The notes under the pieces: model-generated
What the model saw: the letters and a program-made list of their open reading frames with translations, nothing else
Told to the model about the DNA's origin: nothing
Database searches by the model: none
Part shown: positions 49,212 through 61,203 of the stretch, piece after piece
Layout: each line of letters begins with the position of its first letter
How positions within the stretch are numbered: the stretch's first letter is position 1
Translations under genes and position numbers: made by a program
From: Massilia sp. MS-15
GTDB taxonomy: Bacteria; Pseudomonadota; Gammaproteobacteria; Burkholderiales; Burkholderiaceae_D
Assembly (NCBI RefSeq): GCF_020176695.1
Contig: NZ_JAIWIA010000009.1
Location: 1 to 64,000, forward strand
DNA length: 64,000 bases
Reading direction: 5' to 3'

Positions 49212-49956
49212 CGTTCGTATCTTTATTGTGCTGACCCGGCCCAGCGGCTGCCGCCGACTCATGGTCAAGATTGGGGTCAAAAGTCGGGACCTCGGGCGCC
49301 ATCGCACCAGTTTCCGTATCTGTCTCGTCGGCGTCCGCCAGCGCGGGCGCCCTGTCAAAATTCTCGTTCAATGCCGCTTCCAGCGCTTCCAGGCTGCGGC
49401 TGTCGGGGCCGTCGCCGGCCGCCTGCAGCGGCGGCAGCTGCGACAGCGAGGCCAGCCCGAGGTCGTCCAGGAAAGCCTTGGTGGTACCCAGCAGCGCCGG
49501 CCGCCCCACCACCTCGCGGTGGCCAAGCACGTCGATCCATCCGCGGTCCTCGAGCAGCTTGATGGTCTGCGAGTTCACGGCCACGCCGCGGATCTCCTCG
49601 ATATCGCCGCGCGTCACCGGCTGGCGGTAGGCGATGATCGCGAGCGTCTCCAGCGTCGCCCGCGAATACTTCGGCGGCTTCTCCGGCGCCAGGCGCTCGA
49701 GATAGGGCTTCATCTCGGGCCGGCTCTGGAAACGCCAGCCAGAAGCCAGGCTGACGATCTCGATGCCGCGCCCCTGCCAGTCCTGGCGTAATTCTTCCAG
49801 CAAGATCTTGATCGTGTCGCTACCGACGCCCGCGTTCAGCTGGCGTCCATGGGCATCGACTTCGGCAAACAATTTCTTCATGCCATGGATCGTCAAGGGC
49901 TCGCGCGCGCACAGCAGGGCGGTCTCGAGGACGCGCTTGGCCTCGTCAGTATTCAT
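49198..49956 (-). CDS. scpB: Segregation and condensation protein B
   Basis: A 252-residue ScpB, the winged-helix partner of the SMC-ScpA condensin. The two winged-helix domains cover about 1-170, with the signature [24 protein letters not shown] and a [20 protein letters not shown] segment. The C-terminal 80 residues are acidic and low-complexity. It overlaps rluB by 14 bases. scpA is not in the window. Confidence 0.93.
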   Translation of the reverse strand: MNTDEAKRVLETALLCAREPLTIHGMKKLFAEVDAHGRQLNAGVGSDTIKILLEELRQDWQGRGIEIVSLASGWRFQSRPEMKPYLERLAPEKPPKYSRATLETLAIIAYRQPVTRGDIEEIRGVAVNSQTIKLLEDRGWIDVLGHREVVGRPALLGTTKAFLDDLGLASLSQLPPLQAAGDGPDSRSLEALEAALNENFDRAPALADADETDTETGAMAPEVPTFDPNLDHESAAAAGPGQHNKDTNDEPN

Positions 49957-50341
49957 ATCGCGGTGTCATCACGCTCGAATGCACACATCAATCTCTAACC
50001 GGTTGGCGGATGCCAGCACGCGCCGAAACCGGCCGCGGTGCGAAGGTGCTGCGCGAAAAACTCTGGAATCCGTGGCCCGGGCCGGAATGCGCCGGGCTGA
50101 CAAAGGTGACGGGACTGGCGCCCATCACGGCTGCCCGCGTGTCAGGCGGGTGCAAGCTGCTGGTCTTTCAGGCGAAACGCGGCGCCGGTGAACTGCCCGT
50201 CAGGAAGGCTGGCTTCCCGGGATGCGGCGCAGGCAGGCGAACGGACGGCGGCATTTCCGACAACTGACGGCCATTGTAACCGATAAAACACGGAAACGGA
50301 CAAGCTGACGGCGCCTGCCGCGCAGACTTTGCCCTTTCGGG
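49957..50341. other. Intergenic stretch between scpB and glk
   Basis: This 385-base gap lies between the scpB start and the glk stop, both on the minus strand. Only short GC-rich open frames without recognisable domains are present. No terminator with a T run was found after glk. Confidence 0.4.
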
Positions 50342-51355
50342 TCAAGCGGCGCCCAGTTTTTCCGACAGAATCGCCGACACACCCAGGAAAGCCGGGTACT
50401 CGGCCGTGATCACGTAGGTCGGCACCTGGGCCAGGTAGGCGCTGAAGCGCCCCTTGTGCTCGAAGCGGCGGCGGAACGACGATGCCACGAAACGCTCGCC
50501 CAGGCGCGGCACGATGCCGCCGCCGATGTAGACGCCGCCCTGGGCGCCCAGGGTGATGGCGAGGTTGCCGGCCGCGGTGCCGAGCATGCCGCAGAAGGCT
50601 TCCAGCACCGCGTCGCACACGGCGCACTCGCCGGCCAGCGCGCGGCGCGAGATTTCCGGCGCGGCCAGGCTGTCGGGCCGCCCTGCCCGCTCGCTCAGCG
50701 CGCGGTAGATCAGCTCCACGCCGGCGCCCGACAGCAGGCGCTCGCTCGAGACATGCGGGAATTCGCGCCAGGCGTACTGCAGGATCGCGACCTCGGTCTC
50801 GTCCACCGGCGAGAAGCTGATGTGGCCGCCCTCGCTGCGCAGCGCGGTCCAGCTGGCGCCGCAGGGGATCAGGCCCGACACGCCGAGGCCGGTGCCGGCG
50901 CCCAGCAGGCCGAGCGGAGCGTCCGGCACGGGTGCGCCACCGCCGACCTGGCGCCTGTGCTCGCCCAGGTGCGGCAGCGAACGCGCCAGCGCCGAGAAAT
51001 CGTTAACAACCAGCAGGGTGTCGAAACCGCACTCCTGGCGCAGCGCCTCGATCGAGAAGGCCCAGTGGTGATTGGTCATGCGGACCTGGTCCCCGGTCAC
51101 CGGATTGGCGATGGCGATCGCGGCGTGGCGGATGCCACTGCTCACACCGTCCACCGAAGGCAGCGCCAGATAAGCGCGTATCGCATCGGCCAGAGTCGGG
51201 TACTGCTGGCAGGACAGGACCTCGATGGCTTCGAAGCACCCCCGGCCGCTCTCCAGCGCAAAGCGGGCGTTGGTGCCGCCAATATCGGCAAGCAGGCGCG
51301 CGCCGCCGGCGTGGGCAATGGAGACAGGATCGGGGCTGGAAGAGAAGGCGGTCAT
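50342..51355 (-). CDS. glk: Glucokinase
   Basis: A 337-residue ROK-independent (E. coli Glk-type) glucokinase that phosphorylates glucose with ATP. The N-terminal [14 protein letters not shown] phosphate loop, [13 protein letters not shown] with the catalytic Asp, the [14 protein letters not shown] segment, the glucose-site SEGGHISF and the late [13 protein letters not shown] strand are all present. Length fits the family. The start at 51355 is chosen over an ATG at 51475, because the extension would include the candidate operators at 51396-51434. Confidence 0.95.
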   Translation of the reverse strand: MTAFSSSPDPVSIAHAGGARLLADIGGTNARFALESGRGCFEAIEVLSCQQYPTLADAIRAYLALPSVDGVSSGIRHAAIAIANPVTGDQVRMTNHHWAFSIEALRQECGFDTLLVVNDFSALARSLPHLGEHRRQVGGGAPVPDAPLGLLGAGTGLGVSGLIPCGASWTALRSEGGHISFSPVDETEVAILQYAWREFPHVSSERLLSGAGVELIYRALSERAGRPDSLAAPEISRRALAGECAVCDAVLEAFCGMLGTAAGNLAITLGAQGGVYIGGGIVPRLGERFVASSFRRRFEHKGRFSAYLAQVPTYVITAEYPAFLGVSAILSEKLGAA

Positions 51356-51395
51356 TGCAGCTAATGAAGGAGCGATGACCAAGCTTACTAAACTT

Positions 51396-51434
51396 TGTAG
51401 TACTCTTACAAGTACATTCTGTAGTTTAGGTACA
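51396..51434. promoter_or_regulatory. Tandem HexR-like operators upstream of glk
   Basis: Two 15-base sites, TGTAGTACTCTTACA at 51396-51410 and TGTAGTTTAGGTACA at 51420-51434, share TGTAGT and TACA ends and lie 24 bases apart. They resemble the HexR consensus TGTARTwwwAYTACA described for proteobacterial sugar-metabolism genes. They begin 41 bases upstream of the glk start codon. Confidence 0.5.
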
Positions 51435-51496
51435 TCTGCAGTAAGGGCTGCTATCGCTGTATCGGTTTCATACACGATTTAAGTAGTCGAATTACC

Positions 51497-52441
51497 TCAG
51501 CAGCTCACTGGCGTCAGTTCCGGATCGACATCGCGCTGCGCGTTCCAGGCATCCAGGCCGCCGCGCAGCGGACGGGCGCGGTGGAAGCCCTTGGCCAGGA
51601 AGCGTCTGGCCAGCTCGGCCGCCGTTACGTCGTCCGGACAGCTGCAGTAAATGACGATATGGCGGTCGCGATCGATGGACGCCATCAACTGGCCTGGCTC
51701 GCAGGCGTGGAACAGCAGCGCACCGGGAATCGCCGCCTCGAGCTGGTGGGCCGTCAGGCTGCGTGCATCAACGATGAGCGGGTCATGGCCGTCTTTGAAC
51801 AGCGCCTTGAGTTCGACAATGTCGATGCGTGGCACCGCCTTGTGGGCGCGCTGGCGCCGTCGTTCCATGTACTTGGCGGCGATGAACAGGGCCAGCAGCG
51901 TGGCCACGACCGCCAGCGCGGTGCCGCCGGCGGTCTGCAGCCAGCCGAGCAGGTCTTCGACGCTGTCGTGGAACAGGATGCCGAGCAGGATGCCGGTGCC
52001 GCTCCACAGGGCCGCCCCGGCCCCCGAATAGGCCAGGAACGCACGGACCGGGGTGCCGATCGCCCCCGAGAGCGGCGCAGCGATGGTGTTAAAACCGGGA
52101 ACGAACTTCGAGACCAGCAGCGACTTCGCGCCGAAGCGCCGGAAGCGGTCCTCGGTCTGGTTGACGCAGGAATCGGGCGACAGCGAGATCGTGCAGAGCA
52201 GGCGCAGGATGCGCTTGCCGTAGATGCGTCCGGCACGGAACCAGAACATGTCGCAGATCAGGCAGGCGCCCACCGCGGCGAGCAGGCACAGTTGCCAGCT
52301 GAGTTCGCTATCGATCGACAGCGCGCCGGCCACGACCAGGATCGGGAACGCGGGAATGGGCAGGCCGAACTGCTCGACGAGGACGATGCCGAACACGATC
52401 AGCACACCATAAGTCTGGATGAGTTCGGCAAGTTGGCTCAT
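51497..52441 (-). CDS. DedA/VTT-family membrane protein fused to a rhodanese domain
   Basis: A 314-residue fusion. Residues 1-205 are a DedA (VTT/SNARE-associated) membrane domain with the amphipathic FGLPIPAFPILVVAGAL re-entrant region and the GxxxxSRFxPG-like motif KFVPGFNTIAAPLSG. Residues about 215-310 are a cytoplasmic rhodanese domain with the active-site cysteine in IYCSCPDDVTAAELA. DedA proteins are lipid or undecaprenyl-phosphate transporters; the rhodanese part suggests redox or sulfur control. The start at 52441 is set by the start of the DedA domain. It precedes the converging end of no other gene and is probably monocistronic. Confidence 0.87.
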   Translation of the reverse strand: MSQLAELIQTYGVLIVFGIVLVEQFGLPIPAFPILVVAGALSIDSELSWQLCLLAAVGACLICDMFWFRAGRIYGKRILRLLCTISLSPDSCVNQTEDRFRRFGAKSLLVSKFVPGFNTIAAPLSGAIGTPVRAFLAYSGAGAALWSGTGILLGILFHDSVEDLLGWLQTAGGTALAVVATLLALFIAAKYMERRRQRAHKAVPRIDIVELKALFKDGHDPLIVDARSLTAHQLEAAIPGALLFHACEPGQLMASIDRDRHIVIYCSCPDDVTAAELARRFLAKGFHRARPLRGGLDAWNAQRDVDPELTPVSC

Positions 52442-52490
52442 CGCGCCATGGTACTGCAAAAACGCCAGGGGTAGATGGGCCCGCCCTTCT

Positions 52491-52913
52491 TCAGGCGGCA
52501 ATCGCGGCGGCGTCGATGGCCGGATAGAATTCACGGTCTTCGCGCTTGATCCGTTCAAATAGATGACGCAACACCTGGTTGGCGTCCCGGCGAAAGCCTT
52601 CCGGTTCGCGCGCAACCTGGCGCGCCGTGTTCCACGTCGCCGCAAAGCCGAGGTAAGCCTGGGCGATGTCCTGCATTTCAGTGCGGTAGGCGCGGCTCAT
52701 GTTCACCAGGCGCGTATCCGCGGATGCTTCCAGCGCCGGGTACAGGCTGCGGTCCTCGACCGCGAGATGCAGCTTGATGATCCCGCTGACTTCCACGATC
52801 TGCGCCGCGATCGCCGCAGCGTTTTCCGCCACCCCTGCGTGCGACAACTGGCGCAGGCGCGCGATGCTGGACAGGATGTCGGTGTGCTGGTGCCTGAACT
52901 TCTCGATGTTCAC
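52491..52913 (-). CDS. Hemerythrin-like HHE domain protein
   Basis: A 140-residue four-helix-bundle protein. Likely di-iron ligands are His8/His10 (FRHQHTDI), the KLHLAVEDRSLYPAL segment with His and Glu, HLFERIKREDREFYPAI near the end, and further acidic residues. This arrangement fits HHE proteins that bind oxygen, NO or peroxide. It is monocistronic, and an NsrR-like palindrome overlaps its promoter region, which would fit a nitric-oxide role. It is shorter than RIC/YtfE proteins, which have an extra N-terminal domain. Confidence 0.85.
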   Translation of the reverse strand: MNIEKFRHQHTDILSSIARLRQLSHAGVAENAAAIAAQIVEVSGIIKLHLAVEDRSLYPALEASADTRLVNMSRAYRTEMQDIAQAYLGFAATWNTARQVAREPEGFRRDANQVLRHLFERIKREDREFYPAIDAAAIAA

Positions 52914-52956
52914 GATAAACCCTTTCTCTCAGGATAGGGCTTCATCTTAACATAAT

Positions 52957-52973
52957 ATGTAAATTAAATACTT
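52957..52973. promoter_or_regulatory. NsrR-like palindrome upstream of the hemerythrin gene
   Basis: ATGTAAATTAAATACTT agrees at 13 of 16 defined positions with the NsrR-type consensus ATGYATTTnAAATRCAT. It overlaps a minus-strand TATTAT (52952-52957) that could be the -10 element of the hemerythrin gene. Only three bases separate it from the ABC gene stop at 52976. Confidence 0.4.
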
Positions 52974-52975
52974 GT

Positions 52976-54676
52976 TTAAGCAGCCTTCCCCTGGCCTGGA
53001 ATCGCCGCCAGCAGGCTGCGCGTGTATTCGTGCCGAGGATTGCGGTACAGCTCGTCCGAATCCGCCATCTCGACCACGCGCCCATGGTGCATCACCATCA
53101 CCTGGTCGGCGATGTACTTCACCACCGACAGGTCGTGCGAGATAAAGATATAGCTCATGCCGTATTCGTCCTGCAGGTCCTGCAGCAGGTTCAGCACCTG
53201 GGCCTGCACTGACACGTCGAGCGCCGACACCGATTCGTCGCACACCAGGATTTCCGGCTTCATGGTCAGGCAACGGGCGATCGCGATGCGCTGGCGCTGG
53301 CCGCCAGAGAACTCGTGTGGGTAGCGATGAAAAGCCTGCTCCGGCAGGCCGACGCGCGCCAGCAGCGCCTGCGCCATCCGTACCCGTTCGCCGTCGCCCG
53401 CGCCGATGCGGTGGATGCGCATCGGCTCGAGCAGGATCTGGCCCACCGTGAAACGCGGATTCAGCGAAGCATACGGGTTCTGGAACACGATCTGGATGCG
53501 CCGCTTGTAGGCCTGGTAGTCGCGCTCCGGCATCGAGAGCAGGTCGCGCCCTTCGAACAGCGCGCTGCCGCCGGTGGCACGGTGCAGGCGCAGCAGGGTC
53601 AGGCCGACCGTGGTCTTGCCGGAACCGGATTCGCCCACCACGCCCAGGGTCTTGCCGCGCGCCAGCGTGAAGGACACGTCCTGCACGGCCTTGAATTCGC
53701 GCTTGCGCAACAGGCCTTCGCGCACATGAAAACTCTTGGACAGGTTGCGCACCACCAGCAGCGGCTGGTCGTCCGGCGCGCTGCCGCGGCTGCGCTGCGG
53801 CAGCCGTTCATCGGCGCGCAGCCTGCCTTCCAGGTAGTCGTCGATCACGGGCAGGCGCAGCGGGCGCTCGTCCAGCCGCGGGCGGCAATGCAGCAGCGCG
53901 CGGGTGTAGGCGTCGGCCGGGGCGCCGAACACCTGGGCTGCGGCGCCCTCCTCGCGCACCTCGCCATGGCGCATCACGATCACACGGTCCGCGATCTCGG
54001 CCACCAGACCGAGGTCGTGGGTGATGAACAGCACCGCCATGCCATGCTTCCTTTGCAGGCGCACGATCAGCTCCACGATCGCCTTCTGGATGGTGACGTC
54101 GAGCGCCGTGGTCGGTTCGTCCGCGATCAGGAGCCGCGGTTCGCAGGCGATCGCCATCGCGATCATCACGCGCTGCTGCTGGCCGCCCGACATCTGGCTC
54201 GGGTAGGCGTCGATCTTCAGCGCCGGCTCGGGAATCCCGACCTCGGCCAGCAGCTCGAGCGTGCGCGCGCGCGCCTGCTTCGCGTTCATGCCCATGTGCC
54301 GGCGCAGCACTTCACCGATCTGGTAGCCCACCGTGAACACCGGGTTGAGCGAGGACATCGGCTCCTGGAAGATCATGGCGATCTCCTTGCCGCACAGCTT
54401 GCGGCGCTCGGCCGGCGGCAGTGCGAGAAGCTCGCGGCCCGCGAAGCGCGCGCTCGAGCCAGGCTGGATCAGCGTGGTCTCGGGCGGCAGCAGGCCCATC
54501 ACGGCGAGCGAACTGACCGACTTGCCGCTGCCGGACTCGCCTACCAGCGCCACCGTGCTGTTGGCGGGCACGTCGAAGGAAATGCCCTTGACCGCCTCGA
54601 CCGTGTTCTTTTTGTCGACGCGGAAGGCGATGCGCAGGTCGCGCACCTGCAGCAGCGGAGTGTTCTGGTCCATCAT
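52976..54676 (-). CDS. yejF: Peptide ABC transporter ATP-binding protein with two fused ATPase domains
   Basis: A 566-residue protein carrying two DppD/DppF-type ATPases in one chain, as in YejF. The first has Walker A GESGSGKS, the signature SGGQQQR and Walker B LLIADEPT; the second has [16 protein letters not shown] and ILVCDES. The C-terminal part after each signature matches the oligopeptide-transporter subfamily. In the first ATPase the Walker B Glu is present; in the second it is also present (CDESVSALD). It overlaps the preceding permease by ATGA and is the last gene of a three-gene operon. Substrates are expected to be small peptides. Confidence 0.9.
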   Translation of the reverse strand: MMDQNTPLLQVRDLRIAFRVDKKNTVEAVKGISFDVPANSTVALVGESGSGKSVSSLAVMGLLPPETTLIQPGSSARFAGRELLALPPAERRKLCGKEIAMIFQEPMSSLNPVFTVGYQIGEVLRRHMGMNAKQARARTLELLAEVGIPEPALKIDAYPSQMSGGQQQRVMIAMAIACEPRLLIADEPTTALDVTIQKAIVELIVRLQRKHGMAVLFITHDLGLVAEIADRVIVMRHGEVREEGAAAQVFGAPADAYTRALLHCRPRLDERPLRLPVIDDYLEGRLRADERLPQRSRGSAPDDQPLLVVRNLSKSFHVREGLLRKREFKAVQDVSFTLARGKTLGVVGESGSGKTTVGLTLLRLHRATGGSALFEGRDLLSMPERDYQAYKRRIQIVFQNPYASLNPRFTVGQILLEPMRIHRIGAGDGERVRMAQALLARVGLPEQAFHRYPHEFSGGQRQRIAIARCLTMKPEILVCDESVSALDVSVQAQVLNLLQDLQDEYGMSYIFISHDLSVVKYIADQVMVMHHGRVVEMADSDELYRNPRHEYTRSLLAAIPGQGKAA

Positions 54677-55689
54677 TTGAGTTTCGGATCGAGCGCGTCG
54701 CGCAAGGCGTCCGCGAACAGCGAAAAGGCCGTCACCAGCAGCGCCATCGCACTGGCGGCGGCCGCCAGCTGCCACCACTTGCCGAGGATGAGCTCATTTT
54801 GCGCCTCGTTCAGCATGCTGCCCCAGGACACCACGCCGACCGGCACCCCGAAACCGAGGAAGGACAGGATCACCTCGGCCTTGATGAAGCCGACCACCAG
54901 GATCGACATCTGCACCAGGGCCACGTGCGAGACGTTGGGCAGGATGTGGACGAACATGCGGCGCCAGGCGGACGCGCCGATGGCGTCGGCCGCCATCACG
55001 TATTCGCGCGCCTTGTGCTTGATGTATTCGGCGCGCATCAGGCGGTAGGGCCCGGTCCAGCCGGTGAGGCCGAGGATCAGGACGATGGTCATCACCCCTT
55101 TCTGCTGCAGCACCGCGGCCACCGTCAGGATCATCAGGATCGAGGGAATCGCCGTGAAGATGCTGTAGAACCAGTTGAACAGGTCGTCCACCAGGCCGCC
55201 GTAGAAGCCCGACAGCGCCCCGAACAGGGTGCCCAGCGCCACCGCCACGAAGGCCGCGACCAGGCCCACCACGATCGAGGTCTCGCCGCCCTTGATGGTC
55301 TTCTTGATCACGTCGTGCCCCCACTTGTCGGCGCCGAAAGGCAGCGTGCCCGATTTTGGCGGCGGCGGCGCGACGGTGGCCAGCTGCGCCCTGAGTTCGG
55401 CCAGGTCGGCGGCGAGCGGGTCGAAGGCGTTCGGCGGCCTTGCCTGCGCTTCCGGCGCCTGCGCCGCGGCCAGCGCACGCGTGCCGGCATCTTCACCGAT
55501 GAAGGTGGGCGGCGCGTAGTTGACCGCCACTTCACGCTCCCAGTCGGCGGCGACCAGGCCGGCGCTCGAGGCCAGCAGCATCAGCAGGAAACCGCACACG
55601 ACCGCCAGCGCGGCCATCGCGATGCGGTCGGCGCGCAAACGGCGCCAGGCCAGTGCCCACAGGCCCGGCGAATGCAGCTGCGCGCTCAT
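54673..55689 (-). CDS. yejE: Peptide ABC transporter permease (YejE/DppC type)
   Basis: A 338-residue inner-membrane permease. The N-terminal DppC-like segment with one helix at about 25-48 is followed by a periplasmic region with an Ala/Pro-rich stretch, then five helices. The cytoplasmic EAA loop is seen as EYVMAADAIGASAWRRMFVHILPN. It pairs with the permease encoded upstream (overlap of four bases) and with the double ATPase downstream. This is the standard half of an oligopeptide importer. Confidence 0.9.
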   Translation of the reverse strand: MSAQLHSPGLWALAWRRLRADRIAMAALAVVCGFLLMLLASSAGLVAADWEREVAVNYAPPTFIGEDAGTRALAAAQAPEAQARPPNAFDPLAADLAELRAQLATVAPPPPKSGTLPFGADKWGHDVIKKTIKGGETSIVVGLVAAFVAVALGTLFGALSGFYGGLVDDLFNWFYSIFTAIPSILMILTVAAVLQQKGVMTIVLILGLTGWTGPYRLMRAEYIKHKAREYVMAADAIGASAWRRMFVHILPNVSHVALVQMSILVVGFIKAEVILSFLGFGVPVGVVSWGSMLNEAQNELILGKWWQLAAAASAMALLVTAFSLFADALRDALDPKLK

Positions 55690-56624
55690 CCTGGCTGCAC
55701 CCTCGGATCGACCGCCCGGTACAGCAGGTCGGCCAGCAGGTTGAACAGCATGGTGGCGGCGGCGACGTAGACCGTGATCGCCTTGATCACCGGGAAGTCG
55801 CTGCGCTCCACGGCCAGGATCACTTCGCGCCCGATGCCCGGAATGCCGAAGAAGCGCTCGAGCAGGAAGGCACCGATCAGGAGGGCCGGCAGGTTGGCCA
55901 TGACATGGGTGATGATCGGGATCGCCGCGTTGCGCAGCACGTGCACCCAGACCACGCGCCGCTCCGGAAGACCCTTGGCGCGCGCCGTGCGCACGTAGTC
56001 CTGCCCTACTTCGTCCAGCACGAAACTGCGGTACAGGCGCAAGGTTGGCGCGATCGATACCGCAAGGCCGATGATGATCGGCAGCAGCGCATAGCGCAGC
56101 AGGTTCTCGCCCAGGCTGTCGCCCCAGCCCTGCACCGGGAACAGGCCCAGCTTGTAGGCGAACAGGTACTGGAACACGATGATGTAGACCAGGATCGAGA
56201 TCGACATGCCGACCGTGCAGGCCACCATCACGGCGCGGTCCGTGAGCGAGCCGCGCACGAAGGCGATCGCCAGCGCCAGCGCGATGCCGAGCACGGTTTC
56301 GAGGATGGTGAGCGGCACCAGCACGGTGAGCGACGGTCCCAGGCGGCTGGCGATGATCTGCGACACCGGCTCGCCCGTGCTCCAGGCATTGCCAAAGTCA
56401 AAGCTCAGGATCTGGCCGATGAAGATGCCCAGCTGCACGTAGTACGGCTGGTCGGTGCCGAGCTGGCGCCGGATGTTCTCGATCGCGGCCGTGTCGGCCA
56501 TCTTGCCGGCGAGCAAATAAGCAGGGTCGCCGCCGACCCAGTTAAACAGCACGAACACCAGCACGACCACGCCGAGCATGGTCGGCAACATTTGCCAGAG
56601 ACGCCGGACAATAAAGCTGAGCAT
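55686..56624 (-). CDS. yejB: Peptide ABC transporter permease (YejB/DppB type)
   Basis: A 312-residue permease with six helices, the N-terminal MLSFIVRRLWQMLPTMLGV of the DppB family and an EAA loop (DYVRTARAKGLPERRVVWVHVLRN). It is the first gene of the operon; the ATG at 56624 has AGGAGATCC upstream. No substrate-binding protein is encoded beside it, which is unusual for this family. The complex may use an orphan binding protein elsewhere. Confidence 0.92.
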   Translation of the reverse strand: MLSFIVRRLWQMLPTMLGVVVLVFVLFNWVGGDPAYLLAGKMADTAAIENIRRQLGTDQPYYVQLGIFIGQILSFDFGNAWSTGEPVSQIIASRLGPSLTVLVPLTILETVLGIALALAIAFVRGSLTDRAVMVACTVGMSISILVYIIVFQYLFAYKLGLFPVQGWGDSLGENLLRYALLPIIIGLAVSIAPTLRLYRSFVLDEVGQDYVRTARAKGLPERRVVWVHVLRNAAIPIITHVMANLPALLIGAFLLERFFGIPGIGREVILAVERSDFPVIKAITVYVAAATMLFNLLADLLYRAVDPRVQPG

Positions 56625-56804
56625 GGATCTCCTGCAAAGTGAACATCGATCAAGGGCGACAAGATAGCGCAATTGTGGCGGCTTGGCAGCCCGCCATGAG
56701 GGCAGCCTTCCATTCCATTTCGTTTCCGGCCTATAACCCTAAAGGTATTTTTTGTAAAGACATATGTGCAACAGTTGTATTTTTAACTTGTACAGACATT
56801 CCGA

Positions 56805-56833
56805 TTGACAACGTACATATAGGATTGTATTTA
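56805..56833 (+). promoter_or_regulatory. Sigma70 promoter of the TonB receptor gene
   Basis: -35 TTGACA at 56805-56810 (consensus), 17-base spacer, -10 TATTTA at 56828-56833. It lies in the AT-rich 317-base gap 56625-56941 between the divergent yejB and receptor genes. Transcription would start near 56840, giving a leader of about 100 bases. Confidence 0.65.
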
Positions 56834-56941
56834 TTGCCCTGTAGGAAAAGATGCCGCTTTTGTATGTGCATTTGGCGGTAATGTGATGAACCCTCTCCGT
56901 GGCCAGCCGCGGCGCTGCGGAGTTTACCTGGGAAGCTCGAC

Positions 56942-59866
<2,925 letters not shown>

Positions 59867-59882
59867 TCCGGCATGTCACATG

Positions 59883-59914
59883 AAAAACGGCGCACCTCGG
59901 TGCGCCGTTTTTTT
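59883..59914. terminator. Bidirectional terminator between the receptor gene and aroG
   Basis: AACGGCGCA and its complement around a six-base loop, with A and T runs on the two sides. It ends the receptor gene on the plus strand and aroG on the minus strand. Confidence 0.9.
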
Positions 59915-59928
59915 ATGGGGCAGCCCGC

Positions 59929-60987
59929 TTATTCCGGCCGCACCCGGCGCAGCCTGACCGCCTCCGCCAGGCCTTCCATCACCTCGACGCTGGTGGTCCA
60001 GTCGATGCAGCCATCGGTCACCGACTGGCCGTAGACCAGCTCGCGTCCGGGCACCAGGTCCTGGCGCCCACCCACCAGGTGCGATTCGATCATGACGCCG
60101 ACGATGCGGTCGTCGCCCGCCGCCACCTGGCGCGCGATGTCGGCGCACACCGGCACCTGGTTCTGCGGATTCTTGCTGCTGTTGGCGTGCGAGGCGTCGA
60201 TCATCAGGCGGCTGGCCAGGCCATTGGCCGCCAGCTGGCGGCAGGCCTCCTCGACACTGGCCGCGTCGTAGTTCGGGGCCTTGCCGCCGCGCAGGATGAT
60301 GTGGCAGTCCTCGTTGCCGGCGGTGGACACGATGGCCGAATGGCCGCCCTTGGTCACCGACAGGAAGTGATGCGGCTGCGAAGCCGCCTTGATGGCGTCG
60401 GCCGCGATCTTGATGTTGCCGTCGGTGCCGTTCTTGAAGCCCACCGGACAGGACAGGCCGGACGCCAGCTCGCGGTGCACCTGCGACTCGGTGGTGCGGG
60501 CGCCGATCGCGCCCCAGCTGACCAGGTCGGCGATGTACTGCGGGCTGATCACGTCGAGGAACTCGGTGCCGGCAGGCAGGCCGAGTTCGTTGATGTCGCG
60601 CAGCAGCGAGCGCGCCATGCGCAGGCCGTCGTTGATGCGGAAGCTGTTGTCCATGTAGGGGTCGTTGATCATGCCCTTCCAGCCGACCGTGGTGCGCGGC
60701 TTCTCGAAGTACACGCGCATGACGATCTCGAGTTCGCCGGCGAAGCGCACACGCTGTGCGGCCAGGCCGCGCGCATACTCGAGCGCCGCCTTCGGATCGT
60801 GGATCGAGCACGGGCCCACCACCACCATCAGGCGGTCATCCTGGCCGTGCAGGATGCGGTGCAGGGCGACGCGCGCGCCGGCCGCGGTCTGCTCGGCCGC
60901 CGGGCTTACCGGAAACTCGCGGATCAGGTGCGAGGGCGGCGTCAGTTCCTTCATTGCGCGGATGCGCAGGTCGTCGGTGCGGGGCAT
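59929..60987 (-). CDS. aroG: 3-Deoxy-7-phosphoheptulonate (DAHP) synthase, class I
   Basis: A 352-residue DAHP synthase that condenses phosphoenolpyruvate with erythrose 4-phosphate, the first step to Phe, Tyr and Trp. Visible are the metal-site cysteine in VVVGPCSIHDPKAAL, RVYFEKPRTTVGWKG, and LMIDASHANSSKN with the metal His and Asp. The type is the AroF/G/H family. The start at 60987 has CGGAGT at good spacing. It is preceded by a leader with promoter, aromatic-rich leader peptide and terminator, so control by amino-acid-dependent attenuation is predicted. Which aromatic amino acid inhibits the enzyme cannot be told here. Confidence 0.95.
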   Translation of the reverse strand: MPRTDDLRIRAMKELTPPSHLIREFPVSPAAEQTAAGARVALHRILHGQDDRLMVVVGPCSIHDPKAALEYARGLAAQRVRFAGELEIVMRVYFEKPRTTVGWKGMINDPYMDNSFRINDGLRMARSLLRDINELGLPAGTEFLDVISPQYIADLVSWGAIGARTTESQVHRELASGLSCPVGFKNGTDGNIKIAADAIKAASQPHHFLSVTKGGHSAIVSTAGNEDCHIILRGGKAPNYDAASVEEACRQLAANGLASRLMIDASHANSSKNPQNQVPVCADIARQVAAGDDRIVGVMIESHLVGGRQDLVPGRELVYGQSVTDGCIDWTTSVEVMEGLAEAVRLRRVRPE

Positions 60988-61020
60988 GCTGTACTCCGTG
61001 ATAGCTGGTTACCTGGTCTG

Positions 61021-61050
61021 AAAACGAAAAAACCGCCATCGCTGGCGGTT
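61021..61050 (-). terminator. Attenuator terminator in the aroG leader
   Basis: On the minus strand AACCGCCA, loop GCGA, TGGCGGTT is followed by TTTTCGTTTT. It ends 34 bases before the aroG start. Its 5' arm is also complementary to TTGGCGGT in the end of the leader ORF (61104-61111), which gives the alternative antiterminator pairing. Confidence 0.8.
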
Positions 61051-61096
61051 TGTCTGGGTTGCGTCGGACTGTTTCCTGATATTCGTGAACCTGCCG

Positions 61097-61165
61097 CTAC
61101 TCCACCGCCAAGGGGCTGGAATGGCTAAAGTAAAAATAGCAGGCAAAAACGGCGTATGCGCGCAT
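61097..61165 (-). CDS. Putative leader peptide of the aroG attenuator
   Basis: A 22-codon frame, too short for most gene finders, lies between a good promoter and the aroG terminator. It begins MRAYAVFACYFYFSHSS: six of the first thirteen residues are Tyr or Phe, with tandem Tyr-Phe-Tyr-Phe codons at positions 10-13 (61127-61138). It has no Trp. Its last codons contain TTGGCGGT, which can pair with the 5' arm of the terminator. The start codon has only a weak ribosome site (CGGA). This is the layout of a ribosome-mediated attenuator. It is inferred from sequence alone. Confidence 0.72.
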   Translation of the reverse strand: MRAYAVFACYFYFSHSSPLAVE

Positions 61166-61203
61166 GGAAAGTCCGAAAGGGTCCTGGGGACCGTGTTCAA
61201 TCG

